From positions 62,501-126,500 of the forward strand of contig JAUIMM010001247.1 of the NCBI GenBank assembly GCA_031769625.1: a stretch of 64,000 nucleotides of DNA, in the 5' to 3' direction. The position numbers and the translations under genes were made by a program. Below the pieces are notes generated by a model. It saw nothing but the letters and a program-made list of their open reading frames with translations, was not told where the DNA came from and ran no database searches. Below are positions 1-42,779 of the stretch, piece after piece; the first letter of the stretch is position 1; each line of letters opens with the position of its first letter. This stretch comes from Taudactylus pleione. Its lineage: Eukaryota > Chordata > Amphibia > Anura > Myobatrachidae.

Positions 1-960
1 ACTTTGATTTCCTGACCCCCCTCCCCCCTCCTGCTCTTTCTGTCCTCCTCCCTACTCTGTCCTCTTTCCTTATCCCAGTGTTTCTCTTTTCTATTAAAAG
101 TGTGCTACTGTATTTGTATTTTATGTTGCTGACTTTTTGCCAAATGTGCATTATTGTGCCATATTGCTTTCATGCTAGTGCCAAATTCAAGTTAACCCAA
201 ATAATGTGTTCTTATATTTCCATATTTGCCCATTAGGTCTCCTGCCCCATCACTGTTATTGTGACTGTAACCCCTTATCCCCTTAGTTTTGGCAGACCCC
301 TCTCTATAGCCCATTCTCCTGTTCCTTCTCCATTTCTTTAACTTAGAACAGCACCCTTCAGTTCCCCACAGCATGTGGGACAGTCACTGTACACCTAGCT
401 GTGCCAAGAGGATGGGCCGCAAAGCAGCAGGTCCTGACGCAATCCTTGCTCAGTGGTGGCACTCCTCCTCTCCTGTCCAGTGTCTGCTTCATGCGCTGGA
501 GGAATTGTGCAGCTGCTACAGTGCTCCAGCAGGTGGTGAGCGCAGCACAGCTGCCCACCAGAAGTGATGCTCCATGGTGCAACTCTGCAGGCATGAAGTC
601 TGCATTCTCGATTCAATGCATCAGGAGTAGCACACGAGGCACAATGGCGTCGCCACACTGGGCAGGGTCTGTTGACCTCCACCACAACTCCCAGAATACA
701 TATATTCATAGTGACTAGGGTCACATTGGCCATCTTGGGAGAGGCAGCGAAACAATAAGATATTGACTGGGTCAGCACTGGTTCACAGGCCTTAGGTGCC
801 ATTTTGGGGTGGTCAGGGATAGCCAGAGCATGACAGGCAGACATTTTGGAGGTAGCAGTTGCACCTCCTGGTATCTGTAGGGTCAGGATAGGAGGCTGTC
901 AGGGCCCCACACTGGGGGTCAGTGAAGATCAACTCTGAGAGAGAACATGAGCTCAGGGGA
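1..960. other. Unassigned 5' edge of window
   Basis: The first 70 bases are pyrimidine-rich. The rest is mixed sequence with short overlapping open frames that have no recognisable domain and no consistent splice structure. I see no supportable gene here. Confidence 0.4.
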
Positions 961-1411
961 CATTTATTGTCCCCTATGTCCTAAGCTACAGAAACAAGTG
1001 CACTTTAGATGTTCCATTTGGGGATTTATTTGGGGATTATCAGCGATGTGGAGATGGAAAGCAGAAAAGTAAATCTTTTCATCTTCACAAGAGCAGGTGG
1101 CCAACTCCCAGACCATTACTGGTTCACCCAGGTGCACAAGAGATGGAGAACAATCAGGGTTGCACTGACTGATCATCACAGGTGTTGGTTGCACTTGCAG
1201 GCTTTTGCCTCTGCTAGCAATCATAGACCAATATGGGCCAGCACTATTCAAGCCATGAGGAGGTGTTCAGCCCCCCCTTCCTCCTTTCAAAGTCCTAGGC
1301 AATGGGGTTCTTCAGGGTCTTGGGGAGAGTGCAGACTAGATAAATACATGGGGTTACCACTTCTGAGTAGAAACTGGTACTCTTCAAATACTTATATCTC
1401 TACCTCCAAAG

Positions 1412-1498
1412 TTGTGGTTCAGGATGATGTCCGGGGGAAGCTTCACAATGTACAGATTCATCAACGGGGTCTTGGTGGCTACATCGGCTGGAATTCGG
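1412..1498 (+). pseudogene. Exon-like block, copy A (29 codons, phase 0-0)
   Basis: An AG acceptor after a pyrimidine-rich stretch (ctctacctccaaag) and a GT donor (gtaaca) bound 87 open nucleotides beginning LWFRMMSGGSF and ending VATSAGIR. The homologous block at 3589-3675 has the same length, the same splice borders and an open frame beginning VWFRVMSGSNY. A second frame is also open across both blocks and about 100 bases beyond them, so a retroelement gag-like reading is possible. No known family is recognised, and I cannot tell whether it is transcribed. See the findings for the divergence pattern. Confidence 0.3.
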
Positions 1499-1632
1499 GT
1501 AACAGGTCTCCATCTCTGTCTGGCTTTTTGGGTGCACATGCAAGCCCCGTGTCTCCCAACCTGGAGCGTGAGTATGATCATGTTAAAGCTTTTGATTATG
1601 ATGAATTGTCTGGATAGAGCACCTCATGTAGC

Positions 1633-1990
1633 TTGACTCAGTCTATTAACCACCTGCACAGGTTCATGTGCTTGACTCAGTCTACTGACCTCCTGTACAA
1701 GTTCATGTGCTTGACTCAGTCTACTGACCTCCAGCACAAGTTCATTTGCTTGACTCAGTCTACTGACCTCCAGCACAAGTTCATTTGCTTGACTCAGTCT
1801 ACTGACCTCCAGCACAAGTTCATTTGCTTGACTCAGTCTACTGACCTCCAGCACAAGTTCATTTGCTTGACTCAGTCTACTGACCTCCAGCACAAGTTCA
1901 TTTGCTTGACTCAGTCTACTGACCTCCAGCACAAGTTCATTTGCTTGACTCAGTCTACTGACCACCTGCACAAGTTCATGTTGTTGCTGT
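1633..1990. repeat. 39-bp minisatellite
   Basis: About nine head-to-tail copies of a 39-bp unit containing 'cttgactcagtctactgacc'. The first and last units are more diverged, as expected for an array growing from its centre. The equivalent place in copy B (near 3810-3850) holds roughly one diverged unit, so the expansion came after the A/B duplication. The long frames open on both strands are artefacts of a period divisible by three. Confidence 0.95.
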
Positions 1991-2999
1991 CGCACAGCTG
2001 TCAGAAAGGGCACAAGTGCATGCATACATCTGCTATGTGGAGGCGGCGATCTGGCTAAGCCGGAGGATGCCAGAGGTTGGTGAGTCACAAAATGAAGATC
2101 AAGTGTGATTTATGACTCACAGTCCTCCAAAATAATTAACCTGGGAGGTAGATAAACATTTTGAGGTTACAGAGACAGACCGGGTGGCACTTGAGACTGA
2201 CAAGAGAAAAGAAGTGGGTGATGAGGGGGCATATAAGACCTCCTTTTTCTGGATGGGGAAGATACTAGTTTTCGCCTCCTGCTACTTGGAAACCAGGTGA
2301 GGATGTAAAATTGCTGAGTTACATACAGTACATATGATACATGACACGTGGGACAACACAGATCCAATGATGTGGTTACTATACAACAAATCCTTCAGAA
2401 GACTGTAGGGCATGCATAGATTTTGGACATGGAAGTATTGTCGCATAAGAGCCTCCCTTGATAAGATGGGGATGGGAGGATAAGGCATCGGTAAGAAGTA
2501 GTCCTAATGAGACCTTTCTTAAACAAGAACATTGTTTCATCTGCAGCAAAAGACAGGGGACATTCGGCATATCCTATTCACCTGCATGTAGTGGTGAGCG
2601 TCCATTAGATGTATCATTAGGGATATTATTGAGGATTATCAGATAGGCAGAGATAGGATACAGGGAGGTTCATCATGTCCTCCTCAAGAGCATAGTCAGC
2701 CAACTTCTAGCCCCTTACCAGTTCACCCAAGTGCACAAGAGATGGGGACCAATCAGGGTGGCATGGATGGATTATCACAGGAATTGGGACACATTTGCAG
2801 GTCTTTGCATCTGCTAGTACTCATGGATTGGGACCATTTAAGCCAAGAGGATGTTTCCTCCTTTCATTCCCCCATGGTTGCCCTTTCCATACCCGGTGGC
2901 TCACAGCTGGCCACATTGTGCAAAGGGTCCTTGGCAATGGGGTCTTTCATGGTCTCGGGGCAAGTACAAACTAAATAATTACATTGGGGTGCCGACTAA

Positions 3000-3538
3000 G
3001 GGCCTCATTCAGACCCACTCGCAAGCGGCTGTCCGCTCGCAAGAGGGTTGATGGTGTGCACTGCGCATGCGCACGACGGAGGGAGCTCCGTCGTGCGCAT
3101 GCGCCAGACGCGACGAGTGAAGGACTTTCCTTCGCTCGTTGTGTCTGATCAAAGGGGGCGTGCTGTCGATGTTGATTGACAGCACGCCCCCTTTGGTGGG
3201 CGTGCCTCCCAGACAGAGGCGTTCCCAAGGGAACGCCTACCGTCAGAAGCCGGCCACACTGACATCACTAGTGATGTCAGTGGGAGTGATTTTGGCTCTG
3301 ATAGAGCCAAAATCACTCCAGGGCTTGTGGTCGAAAACCCCGACCACAGGCTCCTGGTCGCACTGGCGATGGTCGCGATGGTCAAGACCATCGCAACCAT
3401 CATCCTGCACGCTCGTATGTGCTGTGGGTGGTGACCCACAGCTATACGAGCGTCCAGGAGGACGCTCCATTTTTATGGACGACGGCCCTCATTCAGAGCG
3501 AGCGCTCTGCTCAGAGCGTCCGGCCCTGAATGAGGGCC
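3000..3538. mobile_element. MITE, GGGCCT(G/C)ATTCAG family, copy 1
   Basis: Terminal inverted repeats: starts gggcctcattcag and ends ctgaatgagggcc. The interior is full of nested palindromes. The flanks are TAA (2997-2999) and AAA (3539-3541), consistent with a 3-bp TWA-type target duplication with one later change. Close relatives lie at 32367-32896 and 34367-34906. The 3-bp TAA/TTA duplication and ends are PIF/Harbinger-like; this superfamily assignment is inferred. There is no transposase. Confidence 0.85.
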
Positions 3539-3588
3539 AAAGTATAGAGACCGGTACTATGCAAATCCTAATTTCTCTACCTCTTCAG

Positions 3589-3675
3589 GTGTGGTTCAGG
3601 GTGATGTCCGGGAGCAACTACGCCAAGGACGGATTCACCAACAGGGTTTCAGTGGCTACAGTGGTCGGATTCCAG
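3589..3675 (+). pseudogene. Exon-like block, copy B (29 codons, phase 0-0)
   Basis: The acceptor is a clear pyrimidine tract (atttctctacctcttcag) and the donor is CAG|gtaaca. The 87-nt block reads VWFRVMSGSNYAKDGF and ends VATVVGFQ. It has no cysteine and no recognised domain. The next GT site (gagc|gtgagt, about 70 bases on) is a stronger donor consensus, but this frame meets a TAG before it in this copy, so the nearer donor is preferred. It could be an exon of an unidentified gene or a chance open frame in a repeat. Confidence 0.3.
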
Positions 3676-4400
3676 GTAACAGGTCTCCATCTTTGTCTGG
3701 TTCCTTGGGCATGCATGCAAGCCTCCTGTCTCCCATCCTAGAGCGTGAGTATGATCATTGTAAAGCTTTTTATTATGATTAATTGTCTTTTTACGGCAGC
3801 TCCAGTAGCTTGATTCTGTCTTTTGACCACCCTCGCAAGCTCATGCGCTTGCTATCTTGTAGCTTGCAGAAAGGGCACAAACACACGCTTAACATGTGCT
3901 GTGTTGGGAAGAGTTGATGTGGCTAGGCGGGAGGACGCCAGAGGTTGATATGGTGACATGGCTCTTAAGTGGGATTTATGACTCAGGGCCTGCAATAACA
4001 TTATCCATCAGACATACACAAAAATACACAAAAATATTTGAGGTTATAGAGACAGGGACAGGTATATAATGGTTTTTCCTCCTGCTCCTGGACACCAGAC
4101 GAGGTGAGGATTTAAAATTGCTGAGTTACTTACATATGATACATGACATGTGGGCAACACAGAGCCAGGGACCTAACAAATCCTTCAGAAAAAAGTAAGA
4201 CAGTAGGGTAAACATAAATTTCAAGTCACATGACATGGATGTGTTGTTTAAGGTATCGCAGCATAGTCCTGTCCCTACAAGATGGGGCTAAAAGGGTAAG
4301 GCACTGGAAAGTACCAGGCCTAATGGGACCTTGCTTAGACAAGGGCATTGTTTCACATTCACCAAGGAACAATGCGAGTCTGGCAAGACACGTGCACACA

Positions 4401-4790
4401 ATGCAGTCCAAGGGGAGAAATTCTGAAGCAGTGCCTTTTGTAAGCCGCTGCTTCCCGGCGGGTTGCGGCGCCATATTAAAATGCAACTGCAGTCAGTGAA
4501 AAACCCAGTGTGCATAACACTGACTCCGGGGGCCATTTAAAATACTCTCTTGCATCCCAGCGGGAAACAGCGGCTTACAATGGCTCACCCGGTACCCAGA
4601 TAAGAAGGCAGCTGCCTTCTTGTTAGATGGGTTTCGTCTTGGTTTCTATTTGTGCCCACATCTGTATTGGTTCAGTCGGGTTCTACTAGGAGCCTAAAAT
4701 CTGCTGGAGAATCCCCATCCAAGTCAGTTTGAAGGTGGATAAGGAACAGTCTCTAGGTAGAATGGCTGGCCTCTTCAAGTTGCCTTCCAT
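4401..4790. other. Unassigned spacer
   Basis: A short GC-rich stretch sits near 4440-4620 and includes a locally inverted 'gtaagccgctg' / 'cagcggcttac' pair (4440 and 4569). This suggests the edge of another small inverted-repeat element. No coding sequence is seen. Confidence 0.4.
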
Positions 4791-4794
4791 ACCT

Positions 4795-5790
4795 ATTCTG
4801 TGCCTCTCACCTGTGTTAAGGTTCCCAAGAAAACCCCAGGCAAGTTTTGTCTCCTCCAACACATGTTGAACCCTCGGGGCTGTCAGTTAGCAATGCCAGA
4901 TTCCCAGGGCTTTAATGTCCAAGCTGGATTTGGAGGCCACCTTCTGTCTGCTGCCTCTACACCCTTCTTCTATTTCATTTATGGGTTTCAGGTTACAGGA
5001 CAGATATTACATCAACAAGTGCTTTCCTATGGGCTGTGCTGTGTCATGTGCTTTTTTATGAGAAATTCAGTATTTTTTTGCACTGCGCAGTTCAAGTGGG
5101 CACCATTGGGTAGCTCACTACCTTCATCATTCATTGTTTGTGGACTGTGGTGGCTTTGCTGAGTTGTGAGAAACTGTTATTATCAGCCAAGGCCGTGTTT
5201 TGTCAGTTAGGAGTGCCTGTGGCACATGACGAAACAGAGGGACCCACTAACTGTTTCTCTTACTTAGGCATTGAAATTGACTCAGTAGAGGAGTGTTGCA
5301 TGCTACCACTGGACAAGGTTAGCAAGCATCAGGCCTTGTTAGAGGACTGCTTGAGGCTACATTATGCTCCACTAAGGTGTGAACAGTCCCTGCTTAGCCT
5401 CCTTATTTTTGTGTGCTGAGTTATAGGCAGGATCCTCAGCAGTGCCTAGAGAGGGACAAGGTGGGCGCTAGGCTGCAGCATCATCTGGTGCACCTGTCCA
5501 TGGATATTTGGGAGGACCCAGTAATGTGGCAGGTTTTTCTACACAATTTCAATTGTATCCGCATATGACAAAAGGTGAAAATGGCAATGCCGGGTTTTGG
5601 GGCCTTTATCAGGGATTCATGATGTGCCGCACCCCCCCCTCCCCCAAATGGGTGGGTGATAGCAGGTTTAACTAGAAACCTATTGGTGCTGGAGCTTTTC
5701 CACATAGTGGTTGTGGGGGAGCTCTGGGCTGAAAACCTGAGAGACATGCATATTGTATTCCAGTATTGCGACTAGTCAGGAAACTAGGGC
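4795..5790 (+). pseudogene. Decayed DIRS-type retroelement RT/RNase H
   Basis: Fragments in several frames match the order of a DIRS (tyrosine-recombinase retrotransposon) polyprotein. Near 4815 'KVPKKTPGKF' then 'LNPRG' resembles the RT fingers. Near 5090 'FKWAPLGSSLPSSFI' resembles the segment before the YLDD box, which is not intact. At 5206-5420 'LGVPVAHDETEGPT', 'YLGIEIDS' and 'LPLDKV' match the conserved LGVP...GPT...FLGIEID...LPxDKL run. Near 5473 'RLQHHLVHLS' and 'VMWQVFLHNFN' follow, and near 5690 'LELFHIVVVGELWAENL' matches RNase H. Stop codons, frameshifts and missing segments make it non-functional. No tyrosine recombinase is visible. Confidence 0.75.
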
Positions 5791-6028
5791 CCGATTCAGA
5801 AGGTAAAGCATTGCTCACCCTGATATTCAGTTTAGATAGTAAGTTTGCAATTACTTTTCCTGGGCCACCAACTTTATGGAAGTGAGAAGTTGAATTGGAC
5901 CTTCTTCCACCAGCTATTGTGTGTCAAGTTTTTATTTCTTATAATTAAGATGTCAATACTTGAAAATCACAAACTTTCTAATAACAATTACTAATAAACT
6001 AAACAAAACTATTTGTTTTCTTGTATAG

Positions 6029-39847
<33,819 letters not shown>

Positions 39848-40215
39848 GTCCCCATGGAAGTGACATGTCCGCCTTGCCCATGTCTTTTTGTTACAATACA
39901 CAATATATTACTTATTCAATGCAGCAGTACAAGTATAACGCATGTATTGTAACCCATAGCAACCAATCAGATGTTAACTATCATTGATATACTTGTGCTA
40001 TACTAATAAAAGCTGCTATCCGGTTGCCGTAGGATAAAGCACTAAATATCTGATATATATTTAATCATAGTGAAATACTTATAATGTGCATTAAGAGAGG
40101 TGAATAAACAATAAAGCAGATTAATAAAGAATATAATCGCACTTATTCCAGTTATGATCTCTGTAGTTGCAAATTAAAGTGCAACAAATACTGATTATCA
40201 GGTGGAAAATTCTGT
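39848..40215 (+). promoter_or_regulatory. 3' UTR with polyadenylation signals
   Basis: Candidate AATAAA signals occur at 40005, about 40103, about 40110 and about 40123, downstream of the TAA. The cluster fits the end of the NIDO transcript. The cleavage site cannot be fixed from sequence alone. Confidence 0.6.
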
Positions 40216-40743
40216 GGGCCCTATTCACTATCATACGCAACTGTGATTACGCATGCAATCGGCCGATTGTTGTGTTCTGCGCATGCATTGCAGTGCGCGT
40301 ACGTGAACTAGCTATTGCGATCGCAGTGACTGCACAGACCCATCACAGAGTGATCAAGAGGTAGTGCCGTTTGTGGGCGGTGCTGCGGGAGTGGTCGGGT
40401 GAACGCAGGCGTGCAGTGGGTTTCAACGCCTTTGCTAGGGCGTGCATAAATTAGCCACTGCGATGGCCTACGCAGTCTGAGGATGCATAGCTTGCGTGGT
40501 TGTTAGTAATTCCTGAGTAAGGTCAGGGCTTGTGCGAGTGTGCGTGAGGCTGCGATGGTGCTCGCTTGTACCGATGGTTTCGCAGTCTTGCTAAACATTA
40601 CGGATGTGTGGTAGGTAAAGTTGGCATCCTTGTGTAGTGCTGCGAGGTAATAGTGATCGCAATGTATTAGCATACTATCGCAGTTGAACTGCGTGCGTAA
40701 TCACTATTGCTTATGCAGTTGCGTACGGTAGTAAATCAGGCCC
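40216..40743. mobile_element. MITE, GGGCCCTATTCAC ends
   Basis: Starts gggccctattcactatcata, pairing with the right end taggta-like 'acggtagtaaatcaggccc'. Inside the ends 'acgcaactgtgattacgcat' pairs with 'gcgtaatcactattgc...cagttgcgta'. Flanks TGT/TTT, a 3-bp duplication with one change. Non-coding. Confidence 0.75.
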
Positions 40744-40826
40744 TTTGTTCTGTTTCCATTGACTCAGCATAGAATGATGGATTTTTGCTGTTCTGTCTCA
40801 GACAGTTAAATTGTTCTATGAAAGAA

Positions 40827-41285
40827 GAAAAAACCCGTAATCCGCGCTGTCTCTATATTAAATCAAAAGAACCATCTGAATGACTTTATATACGGATGGA
40901 ATGTATAAGAGTTCACAGTAAAAAAATGTTTATTTAACACTAAGAATGGACACATGAAATAATCGATATATATATTTATTTATGCTATAATAACAATAAA
41001 ACACTAAAAGAAAAAGTAAAAAGGTTTTTTATAAAGTCACATGATACGTGCCGAAACGCGTTAGCCGGGACGCTTTGTTTGAAACTTACTGTTACACTGG
41101 ATACACTGTTGCCGCTTTGCATCGAATTTACGATCCTCTGATGTCTACACTCAGGACCTCTGCTGTACGACCACTATACCAGCAGCATCCGGCTTAGATG
41201 TACATTCTATCCGTATATAAAATCATTCAGATGGTTCTTTTGATTTAATATACAGACAGCGCGGATTACGTTTTTTTTTCTTTCA
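40827..41285. mobile_element. Inverted-repeat element with Penelope-like motif
   Basis: Arms of about 85 bp: 40838-40912 (aatccgcgctgtctctatat...) and 41198-41270 (...atatacagacagcgcggatt). The interior has 'ccgaaacgcgttag' near 41053, the conserved end of hammerhead-type cores in Penelope-like terminal repeats. Either a non-autonomous Penelope derivative with inverted copies or an unrelated MITE. No ORF. Confidence 0.6.
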
Positions 41286-41696
41286 TATTACAGACACACA
41301 CAGAGATGGTTTATCTGCTCTTTATTTCATCTAACGCGCTAATCATTTAAGGGTTAGAGGCGCCAGATTTGTGGTTTTTTTTTTATTCTAGTTAATTTGT
41401 TCTTCCTGTTAAAGAAATGACTTTACTAGTATCTAGATATTATTGAAAGAATGTTTATTGCAGTAATAGATATAATTAATTGCATGCACTGTTATGATGT
41501 GAATAATCAAATTATTAAATTTACGTTGCACACAAAAACAACATTTCCATCTTTGAATCTGACCGGCAGATGGTGATTGCTTCCAGTCTTTAGTGGAACC
41601 TGTGTATCTATCTCTATATAGTCCCCAAGGGTGGCACTCCCATACTCTATGCAGGTGCCTTCCAGTTAAAGCCAACAACTGATGGCCCAGCCAAAT
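41286..41696. other. Unassigned
   Basis: AT-rich sequence with no gene or bounded repeat seen. Confidence 0.4.
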
Positions 41697-41699
41697 ATA

Positions 41700-42278
41700 G
41701 GGCCGGATTCAGAGCCGTACGCTATTTGCGCTCGCTCGTTCAGAAAAAGGGGCCGGCTATTTAAATTGAGCACCCGCTCTTTGCGGTCTGTTGACGCCTC
41801 TATGTCTGAGTGAGCGAAACATGCGCTCGCTATTTTGTAAAGACGTCCCCTGGCCGCTCGCATCCTACGTCATCTCCGCTATTTATTTGATTAATCGAGT
41901 ACATCAAAAGGTGTCTGAAGTGCTCGCAGTGCTTGTGGTAGGTTTATCCTACCGCAATAATGCGAACAGTTCAGGCTAAGAGACAACCAAGTGACGTGGT
42001 CGATGGCGCTGCTTTGTTAATTATGCACACCCTTAAAACGCCCGTTTTGACGTTTAAGCACGCCTGCGTTCGGATCTCCACACCCCGTTTTCAAGCACCT
42101 TCCCCTGTTACCACCCAAAAACGCCTCATCCTGTCACTCAAATTAGCAGGCACTCGCTATTTGGCGAGCGCTCAATTTCCGATCGCACTGACTGGTTGGC
42201 GCATGCGCATTATGACCCATACACGTGCGCATATGTGCAAACATCGCTCGGAACGAATGAGCGGCTCTGAATCAGGCC
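41700..42278. mobile_element. MITE, GGGCCGGATTCAGAGC ends
   Basis: Ends gggccggattcagagccg and cggctctgaatcaggccc; ATA duplications at 41697-41699 and 42279-42281. The interior shares 'ttaattatgca(c/g)' and 'tcctgtcactca' segments with the element at 33747. Confidence 0.9.
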
Positions 42279-42279
42279 C

Positions 42280-42754
42280 ATAGTCCACATGGGCAGCACT
42301 CTGATCCCAATCAAATGATACAGGAAAACGTGATAAGTATCATAAGTATACTTATCACGTTTTCCTGTGTCATCTGATTGGGATCAGAGCAGGGGCAGAA
42401 GTTTGGGAGACAATGGAGGCACCTGCCACCGGGCTCCAGCTCTGAAGGGGCACCTCCTCCATTGTCCACAACATATTCACCCCACTTAGGTCTGTAACTG
42501 TGTACCCGGAGTGGACCGTCACACTGCCCAATACATGGCACCCCTTCCCGGCACCTGAGAAGTCACCATACACTAGTGGACGGCTCCATGTCAGACCATC
42601 AGCTGCTGCCTTCATCTATCTATAGCCTGTCTACATGCGAATTGCTACAATAGAGGGTCAGTGGCTGTAACAGGGGGGCACCATATTATAACTTGCCTCC
42701 GGGCGTCAGGGGTGAACTTACGCCACTGGATCAGAGTGCCGCCCATGTGGACTA
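42280..42754. mobile_element. Inverted-repeat element with a near-perfect hairpin
   Basis: Ends tagtccacatgggcagcact and agtgccgcccatgtggacta. Near its left end, 42299-42389 folds into a stem of about 40 bp around 'tataagtatc/gatac..tata' with few mismatches. It abuts the MITE at 41700-42278 directly. Confidence 0.75.
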
Positions 42755-42779
42755 ATGATAGATAGATATATAATCTCAA

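Larger units (their letters stand above)
961..2560 (+). repeat. Tandem module, copy A
   Basis: This block and 2580-4400 align along most of their length. Shared anchors are the 'gaggattatcag'-type stretch near the start, the exon-like segment at 1412-1498, the 'gagcgtgagtatgatca' segment, the 'aaaattgctgagttac' segment near 2308, and the 'aaacaagaacattgtttca' segment near 2521. In this copy a 39-bp sequence has expanded (1633-1990), while copy B has about one copy of it. The module could be an old tandem segmental duplication of host DNA or part of a retroelement; a decayed DIRS-type reverse transcriptase lies just downstream at 4.8 kb. Confidence 0.7.
2580..4400 (+). repeat. Tandem module, copy B (interrupted by a MITE)
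   Basis: This is the second copy of the module at 961-2560. It is split by a 539-bp inverted-repeat element at 3000-3538 and carries the exon-like block at 3589-3675. Single-base changes and small indels separate it from copy A throughout, so the duplication is not recent. Confidence 0.7.

Noticed and set aside
1624..2088. Leucine-rich repeat-like frames (39-bp period) on both strands
   Set aside because: Tandem DNA repeat; the paralogous copy B has one unit, and no signal, start or domain supports translation.
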